This document shows, in pieces, positions 1 to 10,119 of a DNA stretch of 62,266 nucleotides. The notes beneath the pieces were generated by a model that worked only from the letters and a program-made list of their open reading frames with translations, was not told where the DNA came from and ran no database searches. The translations under genes and the position numbers were made by a program. Origin of the DNA: Rickettsiales bacterium. Lineage in GTDB: Bacteria; Pseudomonadota; Alphaproteobacteria; Rickettsiales; UBA1997. Location: NCBI GenBank assembly GCA_017620845.1, contig JAGAUJ010000017.1, positions 1 to 62,266 on the forward strand, read 5' to 3'. Every line of letters starts with the position of its first letter. Position 1 is the stretch's first letter.

Positions 1-141
1 AAAAATATAGTTGAAGAATTAAAAAAGTCTGCTATATTTACTGTTAATATTAACTTTAATAACAATAAGTCATTAATAGACATTTATTCTTTAAATGGTT
101 TTAATGAGGCTTATAATGAATTGATTAAGGGGTGTAGGTAA
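1..141 (+). CDS. C-terminal end of an IalB-like secreted protein (5' end outside window)
   Basis: The reading frame is open from base 1 and stops at 139-141, giving the last 46 residues of a protein. Its end, SLNGFNEAYNELIKGC, matches the usual C-terminus of invasion-associated locus B (IalB) family proteins, where a 'sL.GF..AY..L..C' segment closes the domain. It also resembles the end of the complete IalB-like protein at 30206-30718 (STNGLARAYDRMRELC). The mitofilin-like gene follows after one base, so the two are probably co-transcribed. The family assignment rests on this short C-terminus alone; the signal peptide and core lie upstream of the window. Confidence 0.45.
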   Translation, partial: KNIVEELKKSAIFTVNINFNNNKSLIDIYSLNGFNEAYNELIKGCR

Positions 142-142
142 A

Positions 143-991
143 ATGAAGAAATTAAAAGAAAAATTAAAAGTAAAAAATAAGAAAAAGTTTATATTTTTAC
201 TTACTATATTATTTGTTGTTGCTTGTTCAACTTTAATAATAATGATAAAATTAAATAATATAAATAAAACACAACCAAAAAGTGTAAAAATTACAAATAA
301 TATCACTGGCACGAATAATGGTGTTATAAAAAAACAAGATAATAAAGATATTTTAATAAAATCAATACAAGAAAAAAATGCAATTTTACAAGATAATATA
401 GTGTTATTAAATAATAAAATAGAAGCAATTAATGCAGAAATTGAGTATTTAAAAGAATATATTTCTAAAATAGAAAATCAAAATCCTATATATAATGAGA
501 AAAATTTACAAGTAATGGTTTTATTGAATAAAATACAGCAATTATATTATACAAATAAAAATTTTGATAAAGAGTTAGATTATTTAAAATCTTTGCTTAT
601 AAATAAAAATCATTTAATTGAGACTGTATTAAAGTTGGAAAATTATAAAGTTTCTACAAATGATTTAAAATTAATTACCATAGTTTTTAAAGAAGAGTAT
701 AAAACAAATTTATTGAGTAAAAATAAAAATAATAATATTTTTAAGAGTATAATTAATGAAAATATAAAAATAAGAAAGTTGAATAATGAAGGCGGGCAGG
801 GTGCCAATAATATTTTAATCAATGATATGGAAGATGCTATAAATGCTGGTAATTATAATCTTGTTGTTGAATTAATATTGCAAAATAATTATCAAAATAC
901 TGTATTTAAAAAAACATATAACATAGCACAAAGAATAAGTAATTTTGATAAAATTATTGATGATTTAACAAGGGAAGTAGTTAATTTTTAG
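143..991 (+). CDS. Single-pass membrane coiled-coil protein, possibly mitofilin-like
   Basis: A 282-residue protein with a very basic N-terminus (about 1-16), one membrane segment (about 17-37), a long coiled-coil region (about 65-115), and a C-terminal helical part. The end contains 'DAINAGNYNLVVELI' (about 232-246), which recalls the alphaproteobacterial mitofilin/Mic60-like family (COG4223), where an 'ALNAGDLAGAL' helix precedes a closing helical bundle. Mic60-like proteins shape inner-membrane folds and contact the outer membrane. The start follows an AAGGGG ribosome site and lies one base after the preceding stop. The topology is plain in the sequence; the mitofilin call is an inference from a short C-terminal match. 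Confidence 0.45.
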   Translation: MKKLKEKLKVKNKKKFIFLLTILFVVACSTLIIMIKLNNINKTQPKSVKITNNITGTNNGVIKKQDNKDILIKSIQEKNAILQDNIVLLNNKIEAINAEIEYLKEYISKIENQNPIYNEKNLQVMVLLNKIQQLYYTNKNFDKELDYLKSLLINKNHLIETVLKLENYKVSTNDLKLITIVFKEEYKTNLLSKNKNNNIFKSIINENIKIRKLNNEGGQGANNILINDMEDAINAGNYNLVVELILQNNYQNTVFKKTYNIAQRISNFDKIIDDLTREVVNF

Positions 992-1143
992 TTGTTTTGT
1001 AGTTATGTTGTATTTGTTGTGTTTTGGGATTTTATAGGTTTAATGTTGTTTTGTGTTTGTTGGTAGTAATAAATTTTAACAAAATAAACGATTATTGGCA
1101 TGCTCTTAAAAAAGTAAATCAAAAATATTGTTAAACAACATAC

Positions 1144-1186
1144 AATTATACAAATAATTATATATTCTATAATTATTTGTATAATT
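1144..1186. terminator. 19-bp perfect inverted repeat between convergent genes, bidirectional terminator
   Basis: Arms 1144-1162 and 1168-1186 pair perfectly around the 5-base loop TATTC. The stem is AT-rich but very long. It lies between the plus-strand mitofilin-like gene and the minus-strand lon gene, the expected place for a shared terminator. The rest of 992-1143 is a T/G-rich stretch in which I see no gene. Confidence 0.65.
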
Positions 1187-1200
1187 AACTATTAATCTAG

Positions 1201-3561
1201 TTATTTTTTGTTTTTCTTGTATCCAACCAATAAGAACTCAAATGCTTCTTCAATCTTTTCTATTGGTTTAATATTTAATTTTTTCTTTACATTTTCTGGA
1301 ACTTTTTCTAAATCTTTAACATTATCTTTTGGAATTAATACATTTTTTATATTTCCTCGCAAAGCGGCGAGTAATTTTTCTTTTAAACCACCAATTGGCA
1401 GAACTTTACCAGTCAAGGTAATTTCGCCAGTCATAGCCGTATCACTTCTAACTTTCAAACCAGTTAAAGTAGACATTAAAGCACTTGAAATAGCAACACC
1501 AGCAGATGGACCGTCTTTTGGAGTAGCACCTTCTGGAACATGTAAATGGAAATCATATTTATTAAAAACTTTTGAAGTTATACCTATTTCACTTGCTTTT
1601 GATCTAACATAACTGAAAGCTGCTTCAACAGATTCTTTCATAACATCGCCAAGTTTTCCAGTTATTAAAAGTTTTCCATTTCCATCAAACTTTAATGCTT
1701 CAATATATAGTAGATCCCCACCAAAATCAGTATAAGCTAAACCAGTAGAAACGCCAACAGAATCAGTTTTATTTGCTTCATTATATGAATTTTTTTCCAC
1801 TCCCAAATAATCTTTTAAATTTTTTGTAGTTATAGAAACTTTTTTAATTTTTTTATCTTCAACTATTTTTTTTGTTGCTTTTCTTACTAATGTTTCAATA
1901 TTTCTTTCTAAATTTCTAACACCAGCCTCAAATGTATAATTTCTTATTATCTTAATTATACTTTTATCATCTATTGAAAATTCTTCTTTTGTTAAACCAT
2001 GTAATTCTAACTGTTTTTTTACAAGGTATTTTTTTGCTATTTGTATTTTTTCATCTTCTGTATAACCAGATAATTTAATAATTTCCATTCTATCTCTAAG
2101 AGGTATTGGAATTTCTTGCAGACTATTTGCAGTTGCTATAAACATTACATTTGATAAATCATATTCCAGTTCCAAAAAATGGTCATTAAATGATTTATTT
2201 TGCTCTGGATCCAAAACTTCTAACATTGCAGAGGTTGGGTCGCCTTTGTAATCAGAACTCATTTTATCAATTTCATCAAGTAAAATAAGCGGGTTACTTG
2301 TTTTTGCTTTTTTCATAGATTGAATTATTTTACCTGGCATTGCACCAACGTAAGTTCTTCTGTGTCCTCTTATTTCCGCTTCATCCCTAACGCCACCAAG
2401 TGAAATTTTTATATATTTTCTATTTGTTGCTTCTGCAATAGATTTTGCTAATGATGTTTTACCAACACCTGGGGCTCCAACAAGACAAATTATTGGACCA
2501 TTTAATTTATTTGTTTTGTGTAAAACTGCTAAAAATTCTAAAATTCTTTCTTTTATTTCTTCTAAACCATAGTGGTCTCTTTCTAAAATTTTTTCTGCTT
2601 TTTTTATATCATTTTTAATTTCATCATTTTTGTTCCAAGGTAAGTCTGTTACCCAAGTTAAATAATCTTTTATTGTTGAATATTCTGGCGAAAATGTTGG
2701 TATGGAAGATAATTTTTTTATTTCAGTTTCAAACTTTTCTTTTACTTCTTCATTTACTGATAAAGTTTTAAATTTTGCCTTCAATTGTCCTATGTCACTT
2801 TTTGCATCTTCATCTTCTACTTCATCTGTATTGCCTAATTCATTTTTAATAACTTTTAATTTTTCTTTTAAATAATATTGTTTTTGATGTTCTTGTAATT
2901 TTTTATCTATTTTATCATTTATTTCTTTTTCTGTATCTATTAAACTTTTCTCTATTTCTAAATATTGATTTAATTTTATATATTGTTTTGTAGCGTTACT
3001 TTCTTCTAAAATACCTTGTTTTGCTTGAATATCTATATTTAAGATATTTGTTAATATATATATTATATCACTATTATTTTGAATAGTCTTAAAAAACGGT
3101 ATTAAATCAATGGTATTGTTTGTATATTTTGATAAAAAACTTTCTGCTTTATTTAATACAATAGTTTTAATTTTTTCTAATTCTTCTTGATTTTCTGCGA
3201 TTTTACTTTTTCTTATATTTTTAACACTTCCAAATAAACAACCATCTTTTTCTATTAATTTGTCAAGTCTATATTTTTCAACACCTTTAACAAATATTTT
3301 AATATCACCATTTGGAGTTATTGATTTTTGTGTAATTTCGCATAAAGTTCCTACTTCATATAATTGATCTATATTTGTTATATTTTCTATATTTTTATCT
3401 TTTTGTGCTACACAAAGTAATTTCTCATTATTCAGGTATGCTTTTTCTACTGTTAGCATACTTTTTGCTCTTCCAACAAATAAAACGGTCATTGAATCAG
3501 GAAACAAAACCATTTCCCTCATTGGCAATAAATAATATTCTTTTTTTAATAACATATTCAT
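1201..3561 (-). CDS. lon: ATP-dependent protease La (Lon)
   Basis: A 786-residue Lon, close to the usual length. It degrades misfolded and regulatory proteins in the cytoplasm using ATP. The order is an N-terminal substrate-binding domain, a coiled-coil linker, an AAA+ module with Walker A GAPGVGKTS and Walker B LILLDEIDK, then the S16 protease domain. The catalytic dyad is Ser686 in PKDGPSAG and Lys729 in GGLKEKL, 43 residues apart as in E. coli Lon. It is the last gene of a clpP-clpX-lon unit on the minus strand; its start codon is two bases past the clpX stop, which argues for co-transcription. All hallmark residues are present, so the enzyme should be active. Confidence 0.98.
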   Translation of the reverse strand: MNMLLKKEYYLLPMREMVLFPDSMTVLFVGRAKSMLTVEKAYLNNEKLLCVAQKDKNIENITNIDQLYEVGTLCEITQKSITPNGDIKIFVKGVEKYRLDKLIEKDGCLFGSVKNIRKSKIAENQEELEKIKTIVLNKAESFLSKYTNNTIDLIPFFKTIQNNSDIIYILTNILNIDIQAKQGILEESNATKQYIKLNQYLEIEKSLIDTEKEINDKIDKKLQEHQKQYYLKEKLKVIKNELGNTDEVEDEDAKSDIGQLKAKFKTLSVNEEVKEKFETEIKKLSSIPTFSPEYSTIKDYLTWVTDLPWNKNDEIKNDIKKAEKILERDHYGLEEIKERILEFLAVLHKTNKLNGPIICLVGAPGVGKTSLAKSIAEATNRKYIKISLGGVRDEAEIRGHRRTYVGAMPGKIIQSMKKAKTSNPLILLDEIDKMSSDYKGDPTSAMLEVLDPEQNKSFNDHFLELEYDLSNVMFIATANSLQEIPIPLRDRMEIIKLSGYTEDEKIQIAKKYLVKKQLELHGLTKEEFSIDDKSIIKIIRNYTFEAGVRNLERNIETLVRKATKKIVEDKKIKKVSITTKNLKDYLGVEKNSYNEANKTDSVGVSTGLAYTDFGGDLLYIEALKFDGNGKLLITGKLGDVMKESVEAAFSYVRSKASEIGITSKVFNKYDFHLHVPEGATPKDGPSAGVAISSALMSTLTGLKVRSDTAMTGEITLTGKVLPIGGLKEKLLAALRGNIKNVLIPKDNVKDLEKVPENVKKKLNIKPIEKIEEAFEFLLVGYKKNKK

Positions 3562-3563
3562 TT

Positions 3564-4820
3564 TTATTTTTTTTCTATTTTAATATCTAATTCAGTTTCT
3601 TTTTTATTTTGTTTAGTTCCAACGGTTACTTTTTGTATATTATCATCTGATGGAACTTCAAACATTGTATCTTTCAAGATATTTTCAACAATAGTTCTTA
3701 AACCTCTTGCACCAGTTTTTCTTGATATTGCTTTATCAGCAATTAAATCAAGCGCTTCTTCTGTAAATTCTAACTCTACATCATCAAGTTTAAATAATTT
3801 TTTATATTGTTTAACAACTGAATTTTTAGGTTCTTTTAATATTTTAATTAACGCTTCTTTTGTTAATTCTTCGAGACAAGTTATAACCGGTAATCTTCCA
3901 ACTAATTCTGGAATTATTCCATATTTAACCAAATCATCAGGTTCCACCATTTTCAAAAGTTTACTTTTTTCTTTTTCTTTATCTTCTTTTATACTTGCCT
4001 CAAAACCAATACCATGTTTATTTGTTCTGTCTGCAATTATTTTTTCCAAACCCTCAAATGCCCCACCACAAATAAACAAAATATTTTTTGTATTTATGTG
4101 TAACATTTCTGCCATTGGGTTTTTTCTACCACCTTGTGGTGGAACACTTGCAACTGTTCCTTCTATTAATTTTAATAATGCTTGTTGCACTCCTTCACCA
4201 GATACATCTCTTGTAATTGATGGATTTTCACTTTTTCTTGAAATTTTATCAATTTCATCAATGTAAATTATTCCATTTTCTGCTTTTTTGATATTAAAAT
4301 CTGCTGCTTGTATTAATCTTAATAAAATATTTTCCACATCTTCGCCAACATAACCTGCTTCTGTTAAAGTTGTTGCATCAGCAATAGCAAATGGCACATC
4401 AAGTGTTCTTGCTAATGTTTGAGCAAGTAAAGTTTTACCACAACCAGTGCTTCCTATCATTAAAATGTTAGATTTTGATAGTTCTGTATCATCTTTTTCT
4501 TTTAAGAATTTTTCGCTATTTGTTATTCTTTTATAATGATTATAAACTGCTACTGCGAGTGTTTTTTTTGCATCATCTTGATTTATAACATAATCATTTA
4601 AAATATTCATTATGTCTTTTGGTTTTAATTTTGTTTTTTGAAAATCGAATTCTTCATTATGCTCTTCGTTTTTAATCACATCCGAACATAAAGCAACACA
4701 AGAATCACATATATTTACACCTGGGCCTGTAATTAATTTTCTTGCTTCTTTTTGAGTTTTTCCACAAAAAGAGCAACATAAAACTTTTTCTTCACCATTA
4801 TTATTATTTTCTTTCGTCAT
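3564..4820 (-). CDS. clpX: ClpXP protease ATPase subunit ClpX
   Basis: A 418-residue AAA+ unfoldase that feeds proteins into ClpP. The N-terminal zinc-binding domain has four cysteines in the pattern CSFCGK...CDSCVALC (about 15-45). Walker A GSTGCGKT, Walker [10 protein letters not shown], the pore loop GYVG and the sensor-2 segment RKTGARGLR are all present. The length matches the family (about 420). It lies between clpP, 67 bases upstream, and lon, 2 bases downstream, the classical alphaproteobacterial order. Confidence 0.98.
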   Translation of the reverse strand: MTKENNNNGEEKVLCCSFCGKTQKEARKLITGPGVNICDSCVALCSDVIKNEEHNEEFDFQKTKLKPKDIMNILNDYVINQDDAKKTLAVAVYNHYKRITNSEKFLKEKDDTELSKSNILMIGSTGCGKTLLAQTLARTLDVPFAIADATTLTEAGYVGEDVENILLRLIQAADFNIKKAENGIIYIDEIDKISRKSENPSITRDVSGEGVQQALLKLIEGTVASVPPQGGRKNPMAEMLHINTKNILFICGGAFEGLEKIIADRTNKHGIGFEASIKEDKEKEKSKLLKMVEPDDLVKYGIIPELVGRLPVITCLEELTKEALIKILKEPKNSVVKQYKKLFKLDDVELEFTEEALDLIADKAISRKTGARGLRTIVENILKDTMFEVPSDDNIQKVTVGTKQNKKETELDIKIEKK

Positions 4821-4887
4821 TTTTGCTCCATTTATAATAACATTTTATTATAATATAATAATTCTTATAAATTAATTCAAGAGTAAA

Positions 4888-5508
4888 CTATTTTTCTTCT
4901 TGTTTAATTTCATCTCTACTTGTTATAATTCTATCTATCAAACCAAACTTTAAAGCCTCTTCCGGAGACATAAAATTATCTCTTTCCATATTTTTTTCAA
5001 TAACAGATAATTTTTGTCCAGTATGTTTAACATAGATATTGTTTAATTTTTTTTTGGTTTCCAAAATCTCTTTTGTATGAATTTCTATATCTGTTGCTTG
5101 ACCTTGATAACCACCTGATGGTTGGTGTATCATTATTCTTGCATTTGGTAAAGCAAATCTTTTTCCGGCAGTTCCTGCTTGCAATAATAATGAACCCATA
5201 GAACAAGCCTGACCCATACATACAGTTGCCACTTGTGGTTTTATATATTGCATTGTATCATATATTGCTAAGCCAGAAGTTACAACTCCACCTGGAGAAT
5301 TTATATACATCCAAATATCTTTGTCTGGATTTTCTGACTCTAAAAATAATAATTGTGCAACTATTAATGAAGACATTGTATCATTAACTTCACCATTTAA
5401 AAATATAATTCTTTCTTTTAATAATCTTGAAAAAATGTCAAATGATCGTTCGCCTCTGGAAGTTTGTTCTATAACCATTGGGACCAAATCGTCTCTAATT
5501 TCTAACAT
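4888..5508 (-). CDS. clpP: ClpXP protease proteolytic subunit ClpP
   Basis: A 206-residue serine peptidase that forms the double-ring chamber used by ClpX. The catalytic triad is readable: Ser103 in GQACSMGS, His128 in MIHQPSGG, and Asp177 in MERDNFMS. The SPGG segment (71-74) that forms the oxyanion loop is intact. It is the first gene of the clpP-clpX-lon unit and is divergent from fabG, with a shared AT-rich upstream region (5509-5668). Confidence 0.98.
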   Translation of the reverse strand: MLEIRDDLVPMVIEQTSRGERSFDIFSRLLKERIIFLNGEVNDTMSSLIVAQLLFLESENPDKDIWMYINSPGGVVTSGLAIYDTMQYIKPQVATVCMGQACSMGSLLLQAGTAGKRFALPNARIMIHQPSGGYQGQATDIEIHTKEILETKKKLNNIYVKHTGQKLSVIEKNMERDNFMSPEEALKFGLIDRIITSRDEIKQEEK

Positions 5509-5611
5509 AATTTATCTTTTAATTATTATTAATTAATAATATAAAATTATTTTTTAGATAATCAATAAAATTTATTACAAATATTATATATTAATATTAT
5601 AAAAGTTATTA

Positions 5612-5639
5612 TTGACTTTAAAACAACGCTTATTATCAT
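5612..5639 (+). promoter_or_regulatory. Sigma70-type promoter for fabG (TTGACT-N16-TATCAT)
   Basis: TTGACT at 5612-5617 and TATCAT at 5634-5639 are 16 bases apart and 29 bases upstream of the fabG ATG at 5669. The same hexamer pair precedes hpf and rplM in this window. Because the -35 box covers the possible upstream TTG start, this supports the internal ATG as the true fabG start. Confidence 0.55.
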
Positions 5640-5668
5640 TAGTGTTATGTAAATTATTTTTTATTTTT

Positions 5669-6406
5669 ATGTTAAATTTTGAAGGTCAAAAAGTTTTAAT
5701 TACTGGCGCAACTGGTGGTATAGGTCAAAAAACAGCAGAATTATTTGCAAAACAAGGTGCAATAGTTGGTTTATGTGGAAGAAATAAAGAAAAATTAGAA
5801 AAAATAGCATCAAATATAGATGGTAAAACTTTCAGTTTTGTTTGTGATTTGGGAAATTTAGAAGAAGTAGAAAAATTATTTGAAACTGCAGATGCTGAAA
5901 TGGGTGGAATTGATGTTTTAATATGTAATGCAGGAATTACAAAAGATATGTTGGCAATAAGAATGACAACTGCTGATTATGAAGAAGTTATAAATGTAAA
6001 CTTAAAGGCAAGTTTTATATTAAATAGAGAAGCAATTAAAAAAATGATGAAAAGAAGATATGGTAGAATTATAAATATAAGTTCAGTTGTTGGTGTTATG
6101 GGAAATGCAGGACAAGCAAATTACGTATCTTCAAAAGCTGGTTTAATAGGCATGTCAAAAACATTAGCAATGGAAAGTGCTACAAGAGGTATAACAGTTA
6201 ACTGTGTTGCTCCTGGTTTTATAGAAACACCAATGACAGATGTTTTAACAGAAGATCGAAAAAGTAGAATTTTATCTGGTATCTGTATGGGTAAAATGGG
6301 ACAAGCAGAAGATATAGCAAATGGTATTGTATTTTTAGCAAGTAAAGAAGCTGGTTATATAACTGGTCAAACTTTACATATAAATGGTGGTATGTTAATG
6401 ATATAA
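5669..6406 (+). CDS. fabG: 3-oxoacyl-[acyl-carrier-protein] reductase FabG
   Basis: A short-chain dehydrogenase of 245 residues when started at the ATG at 5669, the standard FabG length. It reduces 3-oxoacyl-ACP with NADPH in fatty acid elongation. The nucleotide-binding motif TGATGGIG is at 12-19, NAG at 87-89, and the catalytic Ser139, Tyr152 and Lys156 (YVSSK) are intact. The C-terminal GQTLHINGGM is typical. A longer frame from a TTG at 5612 adds 19 hydrophobic residues unlike any FabG and overlaps the likely promoter, so I reject it. The next gene begins 20 bases downstream and is probably co-transcribed. Confidence 0.93.
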   Translation: MLNFEGQKVLITGATGGIGQKTAELFAKQGAIVGLCGRNKEKLEKIASNIDGKTFSFVCDLGNLEEVEKLFETADAEMGGIDVLICNAGITKDMLAIRMTTADYEEVINVNLKASFILNREAIKKMMKRRYGRIINISSVVGVMGNAGQANYVSSKAGLIGMSKTLAMESATRGITVNCVAPGFIETPMTDVLTEDRKSRILSGICMGKMGQAEDIANGIVFLASKEAGYITGQTLHINGGMLMI

Positions 6407-6426
6407 TTTAATTTTGTTAATTTTTT

Positions 6427-9351
6427 ATGCTTTTTAGATTTTTTAGAAAGTTTAGAATATTTTTAAAAAGTGAGGATAAAAAAACATTTCCGGTGGTTAT
6501 TATTTTATTTAGAATAATAGCTTCACTGTTTGTTATTTTATTATTACCATTAATATTTTTTATAATTTTTATTGCAAAAGAACCAAGAGAAATAACTTCA
6601 ATAAATACATATATAAAAAATGAAATAATTAAACAGGGTATTGATTATATTAATTATAGTTCTGCAAAGATGAGTTTTAATAAACATTTTGAGGTTGTTT
6701 ATATAGTTCAAGATTTGGATTTTGCTATAAATAATGTTTTTTTGAAACTTCCAATTGTAAATTTTAAGATAAAGTTAATAGATTTAATAAAAAATAAGTT
6801 TTTATTTAATGAGGTTGAATTAAATAATTTTGTTGGGCATTTTGGTTATGAAAATAATAATAATGAAGAACACAAAAGTTCACTGACTTATGAAGAAATT
6901 GAATCTGTAATACATAACACACTTGATTATTTTATTAATAACAGATTAATATTCAAAAAATTTAGTATTAAGGATAGTATATTTTATTTTTTTAATAAAG
7001 ATATTAGTGATATTGATAAACTTAATATACACAATACTTTTATAAGAATAGATAAAAAGAAATCTAATTATTTAGACTTAATAATAAATATGAATATTTC
7101 AAATGATAATAAACGCATAAATTCAATAAATAGTTGTAATATATTATCAACAAAAGATATTACTTGTAAGGTTCGGTTAAATGATTTATTTATGTCTGAT
7201 ATAATTAAGATTTTTACAAAAAACACACCAACACAAAAATATGTTGATAATATAGAAGGTGTATTTAATTTAGAATTTAATACATCCTTTAAAAATTATA
7301 CAAAATTAATTGATAGTAATTTTAAAATAACTTCTAATTCTGGTAATTTTTTATTAAAAGACTTTTTTCCAAATAAAATATATTACAGTAATCTTGTTGT
7401 AAGTGGCGCAAGTAAAAATACAAATCATATTTTATTAAATGATGTAATTGCAAAAATTGGAACAAATGAAGATTCACAAAAAAATATTGCAGATTTTAAA
7501 ATGTTTATGGATATAAAAGATAAGGAATTTATGAAGTTAAATTTTGATATTAGTAATGCAAAAGTTGAAGATTTAAATTCATTTTGGCCCTTATTTTTAG
7601 AAGCTGATGGTGTGAGAGATTGGGTTGTGGAACATTTTAAAAGTGGCAAAATAGACAAATCTTTTGCTTATATGGATTTTAAATATATAAATGGTGAGTT
7701 TGTGCTTAAAAATATAAAGTCAGAAGTTGATTTTAGTGATACATTATTAAATTATGATAAAGATTTTCCAGAAATAAGTAATATGTCAGCAAAAGCAGTA
7801 TTTACAGTTGATGATATGAATATATATATTAAAAATGGAAATATTTATAATACAAAAATATTAGATGGAAAAATATATACTAATTTTGATAAACCAACAA
7901 TAAATATCTTCGCAAATACAATAGGTAATACTTATGAAATGTTTTATTTCATAGATAATAATAGTAGAAATGATATAAAAAATATAGTTAATACTTATAT
8001 AAATGGTGTTGCTGAATCTGTTGTTAATGTTGATATTCCATTATATAAAGATATTAGTTTAAGTTCTGTTTTGATAGATGTAAAAAGTAATATTAAAAAT
8101 AATAATACATTTTTATTAAAAAACGATTCGCAATTTAATTTATTATTAAAAAAAGATTATGATTCAAATATTTTTAAAACCAGTATAAATTTTGATAAAA
8201 GTTATATTAATTTTAGTATAATTGATTTTATAAAAGAGAAAAATGAAAATATAAGTTTAGATTTTGATATAGTTGTTAATAATAATGTTGTTGAATTGAG
8301 TAATATTCATACAATTAGTGATTTAATAAATTTTAATGGAAATGGAAAAATTTTTAATGGAAATTTAAGTGAATTAAATATTAATAATATAAAATATAAA
8401 GACAATAATTTTAATTTTAATTATATTCTTTTAAAAGATAATATACAAACAATTACTATTAATGGTTCAAATATTAATTTACATATTAATAATAATATTA
8501 AACAAGATAAAATGAATTATGGAAATATTGGAGATACTAATATAAGCTGTGTATTTGATACGGTGGTAATAAATAATAATTTTAGTATTAATAATCTTAA
8601 TAGTAACATTAACTTTGTTAATAATGATTTAGATAATATATATTTATTTATTTTAAAGGATAATAATAAGTCTTTTAATTTTGAGATACATAAAAATAAT
8701 GAAGATGAAGATAAAAAATATAATATAAATGGAACAATAAAGAATCTTGGTAAATTTTTAAGTGATTCCAACATAACTGATACTTTTATTTATGGTGATC
8801 TTTATGCAGATGGTTATATTACGGGTAATAATAGTATAAATATGTCATTAAGAATAAAAAATAAATTTGGAATTATAACAAAAGATATGCAGAATATAAA
8901 ATTTTTCAACTCCATTTTACATAGTGATTTAATATCTCAAAAAACAAAAGATAAATTAAATCAAGAAAATTCTTTAATGTTTGAAAATATGCACACAGAT
9001 GTGCATTATTATAATGATGAAATAATAAGAATTAAAAATTTTATTCTTAAGAGTGATAGTTTATTTGGTGTTGGAATAAGTGGAAAGGGTAAATTTTATA
9101 TTAATGATGGAAAAGTTGAATTTGCTGGTTTAGTTATTCCAGCAGATAAAATAAATACATTATTTGGTATGAATAAAATTCCAGTTCTTGATAGAATTTT
9201 ATTTGGTAGTAAAAATGGCGGGTTATTTACTACTGGATATAGTTTTAATAGAGATGGTTATGATTCAAATTATGAATTTAAATTAATTCCAACAACTGCT
9301 TCTAATGCGAATTCTATAAAAAATTTACTTTTATTATTGTTGTTTTTATAG
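6427..9351 (+). CDS. AsmA-like / DUF3971 family envelope protein (YhdP-like)
   Basis: A 974-residue protein with one N-terminal membrane segment (about 25-50), then a very long asparagine-rich beta-type periplasmic body with no enzymatic motifs. The C-terminus, with VIPADKINTLFG, IPVLDRILFG, GGLFTTGYSF and a final hydrophobic tail, matches the AsmA-like C-terminal domain of YhdP/TamB-type proteins. Those form long grooves that move phospholipids between inner and outer membranes. The Asn-rich composition follows the AT bias. It is 20 bases downstream of fabG, which fits a lipid-related operon, and ends before a terminator at 9435. The exact family member is uncertain. Confidence 0.7.
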   Translation: MLFRFFRKFRIFLKSEDKKTFPVVIILFRIIASLFVILLLPLIFFIIFIAKEPREITSINTYIKNEIIKQGIDYINYSSAKMSFNKHFEVVYIVQDLDFAINNVFLKLPIVNFKIKLIDLIKNKFLFNEVELNNFVGHFGYENNNNEEHKSSLTYEEIESVIHNTLDYFINNRLIFKKFSIKDSIFYFFNKDISDIDKLNIHNTFIRIDKKKSNYLDLIINMNISNDNKRINSINSCNILSTKDITCKVRLNDLFMSDIIKIFTKNTPTQKYVDNIEGVFNLEFNTSFKNYTKLIDSNFKITSNSGNFLLKDFFPNKIYYSNLVVSGASKNTNHILLNDVIAKIGTNEDSQKNIADFKMFMDIKDKEFMKLNFDISNAKVEDLNSFWPLFLEADGVRDWVVEHFKSGKIDKSFAYMDFKYINGEFVLKNIKSEVDFSDTLLNYDKDFPEISNMSAKAVFTVDDMNIYIKNGNIYNTKILDGKIYTNFDKPTINIFANTIGNTYEMFYFIDNNSRNDIKNIVNTYINGVAESVVNVDIPLYKDISLSSVLIDVKSNIKNNNTFLLKNDSQFNLLLKKDYDSNIFKTSINFDKSYINFSIIDFIKEKNENISLDFDIVVNNNVVELSNIHTISDLINFNGNGKIFNGNLSELNINNIKYKDNNFNFNYILLKDNIQTITINGSNINLHINNNIKQDKMNYGNIGDTNISCVFDTVVINNNFSINNLNSNINFVNNDLDNIYLFILKDNNKSFNFEIHKNNEDEDKKYNINGTIKNLGKFLSDSNITDTFIYGDLYADGYITGNNSINMSLRIKNKFGIITKDMQNIKFFNSILHSDLISQKTKDKLNQENSLMFENMHTDVHYYNDEIIRIKNFILKSDSLFGVGISGKGKFYINDGKVEFAGLVIPADKINTLFGMNKIPVLDRILFGSKNGGLFTTGYSFNRDGYDSNYEFKLIPTTASNANSIKNLLLLLLFL

Positions 9352-9434
9352 AATTGATTTGTTAATAGTTTGAATTTATTAATTGATTTTTATTTATAAT
9401 GTATTTAGTATATTCCAGTATATATTATTTATTA

Positions 9435-9461
9435 CCAATCTTTAAGTGATTGGATTTTTTA
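9435..9461 (+). terminator. Rho-independent terminator after the AsmA-like gene
   Basis: The stem CCAATC (9435-9440) pairs with GATTGG (9448-9453) and is followed by ATTTTTT. It lies 83 bases after the AsmA-like stop and just before greA, so it probably separates the two transcription units. Confidence 0.6.
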
Positions 9462-9480
9462 CTATTAATGGAAGAAGAAT

Positions 9481-9957
9481 ATGCAAAGATTTAAGATTAC
9501 AAGAAACGGTTACAATAAATTAAAAGAACAATTAGACAATTTAATAAATGTAGAAAGACCACAAATATCAAAAGCCATAGGAGAAGCAATAGAACTTGGT
9601 GATTTAAGTGAAAACGCTGAATATCATTACTCGAAAGAAAGACAAAGAGTTGTAGAAGGTATGATATCTAATTTAAGTGAAAAAATTAGTAATGCAGATA
9701 TAGTTGATGTATCAAAATTGTCTGGTGATTTTATAGATTTTGGGGCAACTGTTTTGTTAATTGATGATGATACTGGAAGAGAAGTGAAATATACTTTACT
9801 AAGTGAAGTTGAATCAGATTTATCAAAAAATATAATTTCAATTACTTCACCAATAGGAAAGGCATTAATTGGTAAAAAAATTGGAGACTTTATTGAAATA
9901 AGAATTCCAAGTGGAACAAGAAATTTTGAGGTTTTAAGTATTAGTTGGGTAGAATAA
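9481..9957 (+). CDS. greA: Transcription elongation factor GreA
   Basis: A 158-residue GreA of standard length. It enters the RNA polymerase secondary channel and stimulates cleavage of backtracked RNA. The N-terminal coiled coil carries the acidic tip in GDLSENAEYHYSKERQ (about 40-55), where the conserved Asp and Glu help coordinate the catalytic metal. The C-terminal FKBP-like domain is complete (SPIGKALIGKKIGD). It appears monocistronic, between terminators at 9435 and 10037. Confidence 0.97.
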   Translation: MQRFKITRNGYNKLKEQLDNLINVERPQISKAIGEAIELGDLSENAEYHYSKERQRVVEGMISNLSEKISNADIVDVSKLSGDFIDFGATVLLIDDDTGREVKYTLLSEVESDLSKNIISITSPIGKALIGKKIGDFIEIRIPSGTRNFEVLSISWVE

Positions 9958-10036
9958 CATTTTATTTTCATATATTAAAATAGTATTAAATTGTTATACT
10001 GATTGATGTTTTATTCTAATTTTTATTCTACTATTG

Positions 10037-10072
10037 TAAAATACTGCTATAATAAAATATAGCAGTATTTTA
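10037..10072. terminator. 15-bp hairpin between convergent greA and dprA
   Basis: Arms 10037-10051 and 10058-10072 are perfectly complementary around a 6-base loop, flanked by A/T runs on both sides. The position between two convergent genes suggests a bidirectional terminator. Confidence 0.75.
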
Positions 10073-10119
10073 TAAATAACCATTAATGTGAAAATGATAT
10101 GTATTTTTAAAAATAAAAA

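Noticed and set aside
992..1143. T/G-rich stretch, considered as a small RNA gene
   Set aside because: No promoter, conserved fold or known RNA motif could be read; it is only skewed in composition.
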